The position numbers and the translations under genes are program-made. 64,000 bases of DNA from Rhizobium esperanzae (GTDB taxonomy: Bacteria > Pseudomonadota > Alphaproteobacteria > Rhizobiales > Rhizobiaceae). This document shows positions 18,033 through 27,059 of the stretch, one piece after another. The DNA lies in the NCBI RefSeq assembly GCF_014197615.1, contig NZ_JACIFY010000006.1, positions 223,333-287,332 on the forward strand, in the 5' to 3' direction. A model generated the notes under the pieces. The model was not told the DNA's origin, searched no databases, and saw nothing but the letters and a program-made list of their open reading frames with translations. The stretch's first letter is position 1; every line of letters starts with the position of its first letter.

Positions 18033-18044
18033 CGTGCTCAGACA

Positions 18045-18377
18045 TCAATATCCCATCTCCGGCGCATAGAAACAGCGCGGCGTATCCTCGTTCGGGAACA
18101 GACAGAGATGGTAGTCGTTGTCGCCCGATTGCATCGCCTTCGTCATCGGCAGCAGGAAGACATGGGCATGCGTGACCAGCCGGTGGTCGCCCGGCAGCAA
18201 GGTTACACGATATCCACCCGGCGTCACCGCCACGCTTTTCGAAGGGATCATCTGGCAATCGCCGTTATGACTGTCGCCATTGCAACAATAGGGGTCGTAA
18301 CTCCACCCCGTGGGTGCGTCGTGAGCCGTGGCCAGCGACGCATACGCAATCATCACACACGTCAGAATACTGCGCAT
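18045..18377 (-). CDS. Exported Cys-containing hypothetical protein
   Basis: A 110-residue protein with a short signal peptide (MRSILTCVMIAYASLATA, probable cut before HDAPTGW). The mature part has paired cysteines in YDPYCCNGDSHNGDC and later HLCLFPNEDTPRCF, consistent with disulfides in the periplasm. The segment MIPSKSVAVTPGGYRVTL and the GDHRLVTH motif recur in a family of rhizobial exported proteins without known function. It is a lone gene convergent with the LysR regulator. Confidence 0.75.
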   Translation of the reverse strand: MRSILTCVMIAYASLATAHDAPTGWSYDPYCCNGDSHNGDCQMIPSKSVAVTPGGYRVTLLPGDHRLVTHAHVFLLPMTKAMQSGDNDYHLCLFPNEDTPRCFYAPEMGY

Positions 18378-18665
18378 GGCATCTTCTCCGTCGATGAATG
18401 CGCCGCCGACGATCTAATTGTTCTTATTTATTCCGGCGGCCTGCAACATAACTGTAATCGAGGCATCGTAGTTTCAAGATCCACTGAATTAGCAGATCGA
18501 GTATAAGCCGGGGATAATGCACAGCCTTCTCGGCAGCTTTTAGGCACGCAACAACAGATCGGCGGTCCGGCCACGATCGACAGCTTTGGCCAAACTCAAT
18601 CTCCTCTTCCCTCCCCGCAAAAATTTCCGCAATGTCACGAGTCGGAGGAAGACAAGGGGAACTCG
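18378..18665. other. 288-base gap upstream of puuD
   Basis: No gene is recognisable. The region must hold the divergent promoters of the exported hypothetical gene and of puuD; AT-rich stretches occur at 18415-18490. The puuD start has an AAGGGGA ribosome site. Confidence 0.4.
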
Positions 18666-19904
18666 ATGTATGAATACGCCATAGCATGGGAATGGCTCGC
18701 CTTCGCGGCGCGCTGGTTCCATGTCGTTACCGCGATCGCCTGGATCGGATCGTCCTTCTATTTCATCGCGCTCGATCTCGGACTGGTCAAACGCCCGCAT
18801 CTGCCGCCCGGCGCCTATGGCGAGGAATGGCAGGTCCATGGCGGCGGCTTCTATCATATCCAGAAATACCTGGTGGCGCCGGCGCAGATGCCGGAACATC
18901 TGACCTGGTTCAAATACGAGAGCTATTTCACCTGGATCTCAGGTTTTCTGATGCTCTGCATCGTCTATTACGGTGGCGCCGACCTCTTCCTGATCGACCG
19001 GCATGTGCTCGATATCAGCCCGCCCGTCGCCATCCTGATCTCGCTGGCATCGCTCGCCTTCGGCTGGATCGTCTACGACCTGCTCTGCAAATCGCCGCTT
19101 GGGCGCAACACCTGGGGGCTGATGGCGGTGCTCTACGTCGTGCTCGTCTTCATGGCTTGGGGCTATACGCAGCTTTTCACCGGCCGCGCCGCCTTCCTGC
19201 ATCTCGGCGCCTTCACTGCGACGATCATGTCGGCCAACGTCTTCATGATCATCATCCCTAACCAGAAGATCGTCGTTGCCGATCTGATCGCCGGCCGCAC
19301 GCCCGATCCCAAATACGGGCAGATCGCCAAGCAGCGTTCGCTGCACAACAACTATCTGACGCTGCCCGTCATCTTCTTTATGCTGTCGAACCATTATCCG
19401 CTCTCGTTCGGAACTGAGTTCAACTGGGTGATCGCCGCGCTCGTCTTCCTGATGGGCGTCACCATCCGCCATTGGTTCAACACCACCCATGCGAGGAAAG
19501 GCCGGCCGACCTGGACCTGGATCGTCACCGTCATCCTCTTCATCCTGATCATGTGGCTTTCGACCGTGCCGAAGCAGTTGACCGGCGAAACCGATGCGGC
19601 GACGGTCGCCCCCGCCTTCCAGCAATTCGCCGGCGATCCGCATTTTCCCGCCGTCAAGCAACTGGTCTCGACGCGCTGTTCCATGTGCCATGCGGCCGAG
19701 CCCGCCTATGAAGGCATCGTGCGGCCGCCCAAGGGCGTTATGCTTGAAAACGACGCGGAAATCGCCGCCCATGCCCGAGAAATCTATATACAGGCGGGCC
19801 GCAGCCATGCCATGCCGCCCGGCAACGTGACCGATATTACGCCGGACGAACGCAGGCTGCTCGTCGCCTGGTTCGAAAGCGCAGTCGAAGGCAAGAAACA
19901 ATGA
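18666..19904 (+). CDS. puuD: Membrane-bound urate hydroxylase with cytochrome c domain
   Basis: A 412-residue protein of the PuuD family, which oxidises urate to 5-hydroxyisourate at the membrane and passes electrons to the respiratory chain. The N-terminal membrane domain starts WEWLAFAARWFHVVTAIAWI and carries about eight hydrophobic segments with conserved His, including IGSSFYFIALDLGL. The C-terminal cytochrome c domain (about 315-410) has the haem-binding CSMCH motif and a Met in SHAMPPGNV. It overlaps guaD by four bases (ATGA), so urate oxidation and guanine deamination are coupled in one operon. Confidence 0.94.
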   Translation: MYEYAIAWEWLAFAARWFHVVTAIAWIGSSFYFIALDLGLVKRPHLPPGAYGEEWQVHGGGFYHIQKYLVAPAQMPEHLTWFKYESYFTWISGFLMLCIVYYGGADLFLIDRHVLDISPPVAILISLASLAFGWIVYDLLCKSPLGRNTWGLMAVLYVVLVFMAWGYTQLFTGRAAFLHLGAFTATIMSANVFMIIIPNQKIVVADLIAGRTPDPKYGQIAKQRSLHNNYLTLPVIFFMLSNHYPLSFGTEFNWVIAALVFLMGVTIRHWFNTTHARKGRPTWTWIVTVILFILIMWLSTVPKQLTGETDAATVAPAFQQFAGDPHFPAVKQLVSTRCSMCHAAEPAYEGIVRPPKGVMLENDAEIAAHAREIYIQAGRSHAMPPGNVTDITPDERRLLVAWFESAVEGKKQ

Positions 19905-21208
19905 CGATAACACTTCTCCGCGGCCGCCTTCTCTCTTTCCATCGCGCGCCGCTGAGTCTCGCCGACAGCCAGAGTTATCTCTACGAGGAGGATGGCGGCC
20001 TGCTGATGGAGGACGGGCTGATCGCAGCAGTCGGCTCCTATGCCGACGTCAAGGCGAAAGCCGCCGAAGGCACGGCCGAGATCGACCACCGCCCGCATCT
20101 GATCATGCCCGGCTTCATCGACATGCATCTGCATTTTCCGCAGATGCAGGTGATCGCCTCCTATGCCGCCAACCTGCTCGAATGGCTGAACACCTATACT
20201 TTTCCCGAGGAATGCCGTTTCGTCGAAAGCGCACATGCTGAAAGGATCGCCACGCAATTCTACGACGAACTGATCCGCCACGGCACGACGACGGCGGTCG
20301 CCTATTGCTCCGTGCACAAGACCTCGGCCGACGCCTTTTTCGCCGAGGCGATGAAGCGCAACATGCGCATGGTCGGCGGCAAGGTGATGATGGACCGCAA
20401 CGCCCCGCAGGGTCTGCTCGACACGCCCGAGATGGGTTACGACGAGACCCGCCAGGTGATAGCGGATTGGCACGGCAAGGGCCGCAATCACGTCGCCATC
20501 ACCCCGCGCTTCGCCATCACCTCGACGCCGGCGCAGATGGAAGCGACTGCAGCGCTCGCCCGCGAATTTCCCGACCTGCACATCCAGACGCATCTTTCGG
20601 AAAACCACGACGAGATCAAATTCACCTGCGAGCTCTATCCCGACGCGATCGACTATACCGACATCTATGCCCGCTACGGCCTGCTCGGGCCCAAAAGCCT
20701 CTTCGGCCATGCCATCCACCTGTCCGAACGTGAAGCCGATGCCATGAGCGAGACGGGCTCCGTCGCCGTCCACTGCCCGACCTCGAACCTCTTCCTCGGC
20801 TCCGGCCTGTTCCCATTGAAGGCGCTGGCGCGTCGCGAAAAGCCGGTCCGCATCGGAGTGGCGACCGATATCGGCGGCGGCTCCAGCTATTCGATGCTGC
20901 GAACGATGGACGAGGCCTATAAGATCCAGCAGTTGCTCGGCGAGCGGCTGAACCCGCTGGAAAGCTATTATCTGATGACCCGCGGCAATGCCGAGGCGCT
21001 ATCGCTTTCGGACCGGATCGGCACGCTGGAACCCGGCACGGAAGCCGACCTCGTCGTCCTCGATGCTGCGGCCACCCCGGCCATGGCGCTGAAGATGGAA
21101 GTGGTCAAGACGTTACCAGAGGAACTCTTCCTGCTGCAAACGATGGGCGATGATCGGGCGGTCGCGGAGACCTATGTGGCCGGTATTGCTTTGAAAGCAA
21201 GGCTTTGA
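19901..21208 (+). CDS. guaD: Guanine deaminase
   Basis: A 435-residue amidohydrolase that deaminates guanine to xanthine. The zinc site is visible: GFIDMHLHFPQMQ (H-x-H), IQTHLSENHDEIKFTC (His and Glu near 230-240), FGHAIHLSE (His) and VATDIGGGSSYSM (Asp). The PGFIDMHLHFPQ and YTFPEECRF segments are typical of the GuaD branch rather than of cytosine deaminases or atrazine hydrolases. It overlaps puuD and supplies xanthine to XdhABC. Confidence 0.95.
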   Translation: MTITLLRGRLLSFHRAPLSLADSQSYLYEEDGGLLMEDGLIAAVGSYADVKAKAAEGTAEIDHRPHLIMPGFIDMHLHFPQMQVIASYAANLLEWLNTYTFPEECRFVESAHAERIATQFYDELIRHGTTTAVAYCSVHKTSADAFFAEAMKRNMRMVGGKVMMDRNAPQGLLDTPEMGYDETRQVIADWHGKGRNHVAITPRFAITSTPAQMEATAALAREFPDLHIQTHLSENHDEIKFTCELYPDAIDYTDIYARYGLLGPKSLFGHAIHLSEREADAMSETGSVAVHCPTSNLFLGSGLFPLKALARREKPVRIGVATDIGGGSSYSMLRTMDEAYKIQQLLGERLNPLESYYLMTRGNAEALSLSDRIGTLEPGTEADLVVLDAAATPAMALKMEVVKTLPEELFLLQTMGDDRAVAETYVAGIALKARL

Positions 21209-21329
21209 CGATCTTGGCCGCAGCCGGAGCGGAACGTGAAAGCCGTCCGACGCGGCTAGTTTCCCATAACGCTCCTTTTGGAGTTCATGTTATGGCCGGT
21301 AGCCGCATTCAGATGTGAAGGTTCAATTC

Positions 21330-22470
21330 ATGGCCACTCCGCTCACCATCGCCGATCTGAAAAAGCTCGCGCAGCGCCGTGTCCCGAAGATGTTCTTCGA
21401 CTATGCGGATTCGGGCGCCTGGACGGAATCCACCTATCGGGCGAATGAGAGCGATTTCAGCGGAATCAAGCTGCGCCAGCGCGTGCTGGCGGACATGACC
21501 GACCGCACGCTGGAAACAACGATGATCGGCCAGAAAGTGTCCATGCCCGTGGCGCTCGCGCCGACCGGCATGACCGGTATGCAGCATGCCGATGGAGAGA
21601 TGCTGGCGGCGCGCGCGGCGGAAGAATTCGGCGTTCCCTTCACGCTTTCGACGATGAGCATCTGCTCGATCGAGGACGTCGCCTCGGTGACGACGCGCCC
21701 CTTCTGGTTCCAGCTCTATGTGATGCGGGACAAGGATTTCGTCCTCGGGCTGATCAACCGCGCCAAGGCCGCCAGATGCTCGGCGCTGGTGCTGACGGCC
21801 GATCTGCAGATCCTCGGCCAGCGCCACAAGGACCTGCGCAACGGCCTGTCGGCGCCGCCGAGATTCACGCCGAAACATCTCTGGCAGATGGCGACCCGGC
21901 CCTTCTGGTGCCTGGATATGCTGCAAACCAAGCGCCGCACCTTCGGCAATATCATCGGCCACGCCAAAAATGTCTCCAATATCACCTCGCTCGCCGCATG
22001 GACGCACGCGCAGTTCGACCCGCGGCTCTCCTGGCCGATGTCGCCTGGATCAAGGAACAATGGGCGGACCGCTGATCATCAAGGGTATCCTCGATCCGGA
22101 GGATGCGAGGGCCGCCGCCGACACTGGCGCCGATGCGATCGTCGTCTCTAATCATGGCGGCCGCCAGCTTGACGGAGCCCCCTCCTCGATCAGCATGCTG
22201 CCTTCAATCGTCGACGCCGTCGGCGACCGCATCGAAATCCACCTCGACGGCGGCATCCGCTCCGGCCAGGACGTGTTGAAGGCCGTGGCGCTCGGCGCCA
22301 AGGGCACCTATATCGGCCGCCCTTTCCTCTATGGGCTCGGCGCCATGGGCAAGGAAGGCGTCACGCTGGCGCTCGACATCATCCGCAAGGAGATGGACAT
22401 CACCATGGCGCTCTGCGGCAAGCGCGACATCAAGGACGTTAACGCCTCGATCATATCAGGGCGCGCCTGA
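21330..22470 (+). pseudogene. lldD: L-lactate dehydrogenase / alpha-hydroxy-acid oxidase, with two frameshifts
   Basis: The first frame (from ATG 21330) reads as an FMN-dependent alpha-hydroxy-acid dehydrogenase: ADLKKLAQRRVPKMFFDYAD, LAPTGMTGMQHADGE, FWFQLYVMRDK and LTADLQILGQRHKDLRNG. The matching C-terminus lies in another frame: GGPLIIKGILDPEDA, DAIVVSNHGGRQLDGA (catalytic His) and HLDGGIRSGQD. Joining them needs one extra G after 22034 and one after about 22064; the short stretch ADVAWIKEQW in between is in the third frame. Repaired, the protein would be 380 residues, the family's normal length. The gene is either a recent pseudogene or affected by G-run sequence errors. Confidence 0.85.
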
Positions 22471-22540
22471 GAGAAGTCGGCAAGGGTTGGACGCGCCGAT
22501 GGCGTCGGCAGGATCTGCGATATACGCAGCCGCATGCGTA

Positions 22541-22969
22541 TCAGCACAGAGGCTGGCCGTCGCCCGCAGTGAACAGAAGGATCGCAAAAATCACGAGACA
22601 GGCGGCGACCGCCAAACGCTGCCGCCAGACGATGCGGCGCGATCCGGCAATCCGCCGCTCGAGGCCACGCAGTGCCCCGTCAGGCTTGCGAAGCTGCATC
22701 CTGGACAGCAGGTCGTCGATGGCCGCAAGACCGGCGGCCTCCGTCTCGTAGCTCGACGCGAGGCGAAACAGCAGCGCATCGAAGAGGAGATGGACCGCCA
22801 GCGCAAGGACGATGAGGCAGAAAACGACCATCAAGAGCCAGCCGAGCGATGGAGCGACGCCTCGATATCCCCCCGCGATCAGTGGCAACAGCGCCGTCAG
22901 CCCGCAGACGATTGAATTGCGGCCGAGATTCCGTGCCGCCGCCGAGGCCGTGCTACTACACTGCGTCAT
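22541..22969 (-). CDS. Small inner-membrane protein coupled to the PAP2/DSP phosphatase gene
   Basis: A 142-residue protein with two hydrophobic segments near residues 15-60 (VCGLTALLPLIAGG, LGWLLMVVFCLIVLALAVHL) and one near the C-terminus (LAVAACLVIFAILLF), separated by a basic amphipathic region of about 55 residues. I do not recognise a family. Its ATG at 22969 overlaps the stop of the phosphatase gene (TAATG), so it is translated as the third gene of the ynbCD-like operon and may act with that membrane phosphatase. Confidence 0.7.
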   Translation of the reverse strand: MTQCSSTASAAARNLGRNSIVCGLTALLPLIAGGYRGVAPSLGWLLMVVFCLIVLALAVHLLFDALLFRLASSYETEAAGLAAIDDLLSRMQLRKPDGALRGLERRIAGSRRIVWRQRLAVAACLVIFAILLFTAGDGQPLC

Positions 22970-24294
22970 TACAGGCCCTCCGTCACGGCGTGGATGCTTT
23001 GCGCGGGCAGATGAACACGCCGTCCCGCCCGTGCTATCAGCCGCACGGCTTCCGCGGGATCTTCGCAACGCCGGCTGACGAGCAGCCAACGCACGATGAC
23101 GCAGGCGCTGCGCTGGAAGCCCAACGCACAGCAGACGAGAACCGGTCCCTGCTGGCGCGCAGCCTCGATGAGGTTCGCCGCGGCAAGAGTCTGGATCTTG
23201 TCGAGGGCGATAAGGTCAAGGGTCGGAAAGCTGCACCAGCGGGTTGACGTTCCGCTTGGGCGCTGAAGCTCGCCGGTCATGTCGATCACCGTGGCAAAAC
23301 GGTCAGCTTCATGGGGATGCGGAAAACGGCCGAGATGGACGCCATCGGCAATCGCCACCGATGCCGGCATTGTCCGGGTCCAGAACCGAATGTTGATGTG
23401 AGCGCCGAGCCGGTAGGGTGCCAGCAGCCAGCGGCTGGCAAGCGTGACCCGGCCATCGACGCGTTTCTGGAAGATCTGCGGACCGGCGCCGAAATATCCA
23501 AGCGCGATAATCGCCAGCCCAACAGCCGGCCAGAGCAACAGCAGCGCTGCCGCCGATAGAGGAGCGCAGAGCGCTGCAAGGCCGAGAAATGCGAGGGCAC
23601 CGCACAGATAATAGATACCGAGACGGCGCGACTTCGGATCGCCGCTCAAAGCAAAATTCGCAAGAGGAGAACCGGCATCGCGCGGAAAAAGCCATGCGGC
23701 AAACAGGCCGAGCAGCATACCGGTCGGTATGTCCATGACGTGATGCTGCCACGTCGTCAACACGGAGGCGCCGATCAGGAAGCACCAGAAATGCCAGAGA
23801 AGTCGCATCCTCCGCGGCAACCGGCCGCGCAGATGGTCCCAGATCACCACCAGCAGCGCGATATGCAGCGACGGCGCCTGGTTGAACGGCTTATCGAAGC
23901 CGCCGAGGACAGCGAACATGAAACCGGGCAGGCCGCTCGTTGCCGGCCGCACGAAGGTTGCTTCCAGCGGAAACGCGATAAAGCAGGCGACCGCGATCAA
24001 CTGGATCGTCAGATAACGCCTCGCGAGCCTATCGACATCGCGCGGCGCCGTGTTGATGAACAGGCAGAGCCCGTAGAACAGATTGATCGACCAATAGGGG
24101 ATGATCGTCCATCCCCAGAACGGAATGGCGCTTTCCCATGCGAAGGCGATGTTCGGCACATGAGCGCGTTGCGAGGCCAGCCAGTTGGCGCCGCCATAAC
24201 TCAGATAGAAGAACGGCGCCAGGAAGGCGAGCCAGAGTGCGGCCCGCTTCAGGACCGGCGCTGTCTGGGAAAGAGGAGAATGTGCCTGCCCCAA
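22969..24294 (-). CDS. PAP2-type / dual-specificity phosphatase membrane protein (YnbD-like)
   Basis: About 441 residues from the TTG at 24294, which lies 11 bases after the upstream stop behind GAGGG; the longer frame to 24387 would overlap the upstream gene by 83 bases. The membrane half has six to eight segments with a PAP2-like pattern (KPFNQAPSLHIALLVVIWDH and TWQHHVMDIPTGMLLG, giving the phosphatase His residues). The C-terminal half is a dual-specificity phosphatase domain with the Cys-x5-Arg loop VLVCCALGFQRSA. This two-phosphatase architecture and the methyltransferase-hydrolase gene upstream correspond to E. coli YnbD. Probable substrates are phospholipid intermediates or inositides; this is not known. 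Confidence 0.85.
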   Translation of the reverse strand: MGQAHSPLSQTAPVLKRAALWLAFLAPFFYLSYGGANWLASQRAHVPNIAFAWESAIPFWGWTIIPYWSINLFYGLCLFINTAPRDVDRLARRYLTIQLIAVACFIAFPLEATFVRPATSGLPGFMFAVLGGFDKPFNQAPSLHIALLVVIWDHLRGRLPRRMRLLWHFWCFLIGASVLTTWQHHVMDIPTGMLLGLFAAWLFPRDAGSPLANFALSGDPKSRRLGIYYLCGALAFLGLAALCAPLSAAALLLLWPAVGLAIIALGYFGAGPQIFQKRVDGRVTLASRWLLAPYRLGAHINIRFWTRTMPASVAIADGVHLGRFPHPHEADRFATVIDMTGELQRPSGTSTRWCSFPTLDLIALDKIQTLAAANLIEAARQQGPVLVCCALGFQRSACVIVRWLLVSRRCEDPAEAVRLIARAGRRVHLPAQSIHAVTEGL

Positions 24295-24304
24295 GGCTTT
24301 GCCC

Positions 24305-26089
24305 TCAGACTTTCTCGGCCAGCGAGACGGTGAAAATGCCCCACTGGTCGATGCGCTGCTCGATCTTGCGGAAACCTGCTGCGGCAACCAGTTGGTCCAT
24401 TTCTTCTTGCGTGCGCCGCCGCATCACCCACGCCTGGCCGCCGCGATGGGAGGTGAGCGCGCGGGCGATCATCTCCAACTGCGGATGCCATGGCTGGTTG
24501 GTGTAGACGAGCAGACCACCGGGCTGCATCGCGCGGGCGATCCCGTCGAGCGAAGCGGCGATCATCGCATTGTCGGAAAACAGCTCGTAAAGGCCGGAGA
24601 CGATCGCCAGATCCGGAGCCGGCGTGATTTCAGCCAGCCCCTTGCCGTCAAAGGCATCCTGCTGGCGGAAACTGACGAAATCACCCAGTCCACGCGCGGC
24701 AATGCTGGCGCGGCCGGCGTCGACATTGATAGGGGAATAATCCTGCAAGCGCGCGCTAGCGGGACGCACGGCAGCCGTTTCGATCGCATCGAGGACATAA
24801 CGGCCATGCCCGGCCGCGATGTCGAGCATATGGGTACTGCGGCCGGCGGCTTTCAGGCGCTGCAGCGCGCGGTCGATCAGCTCCTGCAAATGCAGCTTGC
24901 GCTGCCTGATGCCGCGCCAGCCGATCGCCTCGAGGAACACCTTGTCGATCAACCGCCCGCCGGGACCGAGCCCGCGCGGCTTGTTCTCGTAAACGTAATC
25001 CAGCGTCGAGCCGGAATCGAAACCGGTCTTAACCCCGGTCCTTATGCCTTCGGACACCAGCGCGCCGAGCCTGATGTTGAGACGGCTGAGCGCCCAGTAG
25101 ATGCCGCGTGGGGATGTGGCATCCAGCGGGCTCGCAAGCCGGTCGGCCTCGTCCTTGGTATAGCCCTGGATATGGGCGGTGCTGAGGTCGGCAGGCGCCC
25201 GGGGCTCGGCGAAACGCGCATCGATAAAACGGCGGATCTCGGCGAGCGCAATCGCGCGATCCTTTTCGCCAAGCGTGTCATGGTAGAAGCCGGCAAGCAC
25301 ATGCCGTTCCTTGATGCGGCTGCCAAGGTTTTCGTAAAACCGGTGCTGCGGCGCGTGCCGCACCACCCAGTCGCTGCCGGAGATCAGCAGCTGGGTCGGC
25401 ACGGTGATGGCGCGGGCGTCGCCGACGACGCGGTCTGCCGCCTCATAGAGCTGCAACAGAATGTTGGAGGCAATTGGTCGGGTGATCAATGGATCGGTTT
25501 CAAAAGAGGCGATGCGCTCGGGATCATGCGTCAAGAACCTCGCCTTGACATAGGAATTGACGAAGAACGTTCCCTTGAACTTTTCCCACAGCGCAATGCC
25601 TTCCCTGGCAAACGGCACGTAGAGCTTGACGCTGAAGGCCGGCGAGGCCAGCACGAGCGCTCGGATCGGCGGTGCATAGTCGTGCACCCAGGTGCTGGCC
25701 AGTACCGCGCCGACGCTCTGTGCAATGACGGCGATGTCTTCGACTGGAGTACCGCTTGTCTCGCTGACATGGCGGACAAAGCAATCGAGGTCATGCGCCG
25801 AGGCCGCAAAGGATGGCGAATAGCCGCGCTCTCCAGGCGAACGCCCGTGGCCGCGTGCGTCCCAGGCGTAGAAGGCAAAATCATCGAGGCCGAGTTCGGT
25901 GGCGAGATGGGCGACGCGGCCGCTGTGCTCGTGGCCACGATGGAGAAGAATGATTGCGCCCTTCGGCGAAGCACCGATCACAGGCCACGTCCGATAAAAC
26001 AGTCGAGTGCCGTCATGCGATGCGAATTCGGATTCATGCACGGGTCTGGTCGTCGAGGACGGTTGCTCGCTATCGGTAGTCTGCAGCAC
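24305..26089 (-). CDS. Alpha/beta-hydrolase fused to SAM-dependent methyltransferase (YnbC-like)
   Basis: A fusion protein of about 594 residues. The N-terminal half is an alpha/beta hydrolase (monoglyceride-lipase-like) with LLHRGHEHSGR, AWDARGHGRSPGERG, a nucleophile elbow IAQSVGAV and a later GFYHDTLGE with the catalytic His. The C-terminal half (from about 340) is a class I methyltransferase, with HMLDIAAGHGRYVLDAI and VSGLYELFSDN. E. coli YnbC has the same layout. I prefer the GTG at 26089, preceded by GGAGAAG; an ATG at 26125 lacks a ribosome site. The stop is followed by the PAP2/DSP gene, so they form one operon, divergent from the CDP-alcohol phosphatidyltransferase. Confidence 0.87.
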   Translation of the reverse strand: MLQTTDSEQPSSTTRPVHESEFASHDGTRLFYRTWPVIGASPKGAIILLHRGHEHSGRVAHLATELGLDDFAFYAWDARGHGRSPGERGYSPSFAASAHDLDCFVRHVSETSGTPVEDIAVIAQSVGAVLASTWVHDYAPPIRALVLASPAFSVKLYVPFAREGIALWEKFKGTFFVNSYVKARFLTHDPERIASFETDPLITRPIASNILLQLYEAADRVVGDARAITVPTQLLISGSDWVVRHAPQHRFYENLGSRIKERHVLAGFYHDTLGEKDRAIALAEIRRFIDARFAEPRAPADLSTAHIQGYTKDEADRLASPLDATSPRGIYWALSRLNIRLGALVSEGIRTGVKTGFDSGSTLDYVYENKPRGLGPGGRLIDKVFLEAIGWRGIRQRKLHLQELIDRALQRLKAAGRSTHMLDIAAGHGRYVLDAIETAAVRPASARLQDYSPINVDAGRASIAARGLGDFVSFRQQDAFDGKGLAEITPAPDLAIVSGLYELFSDNAMIAASLDGIARAMQPGGLLVYTNQPWHPQLEMIARALTSHRGGQAWVMRRRTQEEMDQLVAAAGFRKIEQRIDQWGIFTVSLAEKV

Positions 26090-26292
26090 GGTCTTCTCCA
26101 ATTCTGATCGGTGGATAGGTTGCATCCATTGGCGGCAACAGTGAGTTGCTTTCATTGCAAAAGTCTAGCTGCAAATGATAAGTCCTTTGGGGGAGCCGAT
26201 ATGAAGTGCGGGCTTTCCCACAGCTACGACGATCCGCACTGCCCGAGCCGGGATAGACTGTTCAAATGCCGTAAAAATTCCACTGAGGTCGC

Positions 26293-26904
26293 ATGTCTGT
26301 TTATCAATTGAAGTCCCGGTTTCAGAATATTCTTCGCCCTCTGGTGCGCGCCCTTGCGGCGCGTGGCGTCACCGCAAATCAGGTGACCTCAGTTGCCGCC
26401 GCCGTCTCGGTTGCACTCGGGCTTTTCCTGAGCGTCGCCCCGCTTCCGCATTGGTTCCTGCTGGTGCCTGTATGGTTTCTCCTGCGCATGGGCCTCAATG
26501 CCATTGACGGCATGCTCGCGCGCGAACATGGGCAGAAGAGCATTTTGGGCGCCTATCTGAACGAGATCGGTGACGTCGTCTCGGATGCCGCCCTTTATTT
26601 GCCGTTTGCGTTCATCGATCCGAACGATCTGATGCCGGTCATGGCCGTCATATTCCTCTCGGCGCTGACGGAATTTGCCGGCGTCCTGGGCCAAACGGTC
26701 GGTGCAGGCCGGCGTTACGACGGGCCGCTGGGCAAGAGCGACCGTGCAGTGCTTTTCGGCGCGCTCGGCATCTTTGTCGGCTTTGGCGGTACGTTTGCCG
26801 CATGGACCTCATGGCTTTGGGCGGGGGTGGCCCTGCTTCTCGTATGGACCGTCATCAACCGTATCAACGCCGGTATTCGTGAGGCGCAAACAGCCGCCAG
26901 ATAA
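26293..26904 (+). CDS. CDP-alcohol phosphatidyltransferase (YnbA-like)
   Basis: A 203-residue integral membrane enzyme with about five segments. The CDP-alcohol signature is readable as NAIDGMLAREHGQKSILG, followed by AYLNEIGDVVSDA. Compared with the usual D-x2-D-G-x2-A-R-x8-G-x3-D-x3-D, the first and third aspartates are asparagine; as I recall, this is a feature of the YnbA branch rather than damage. Such enzymes transfer a diacylglycerol-phosphate group to an alcohol. It is divergent from the ynbC/ynbD-like pair, 203 bases from the GTG. Acceptor alcohol unknown. Confidence 0.86.
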   Translation: MSVYQLKSRFQNILRPLVRALAARGVTANQVTSVAAAVSVALGLFLSVAPLPHWFLLVPVWFLLRMGLNAIDGMLAREHGQKSILGAYLNEIGDVVSDAALYLPFAFIDPNDLMPVMAVIFLSALTEFAGVLGQTVGAGRRYDGPLGKSDRAVLFGALGIFVGFGGTFAAWTSWLWAGVALLLVWTVINRINAGIREAQTAAR

Positions 26905-27059
26905 GAAGCGCCGACCGGCCGCCGGTTCTTCCATCGGCAATGTATTCCGGAAACTGTGTTGAACGCTTCTTCTTACGAGTTGCTTAGCAAGCGCTTCTTC
27001 CAAGCCTGTTTTTTGCCTCTCTCCTTGAAAGCACAAAAGCGGTGCTTTATGTTTTACTC

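Noticed and set aside
24299..26107. A 602-codon open frame on the plus strand
   Set aside because: It lies fully opposite the ynbC-like gene, is rich in Arg/Gly/Asp/His as mirror frames of GC-rich genes are, and has no family motifs.
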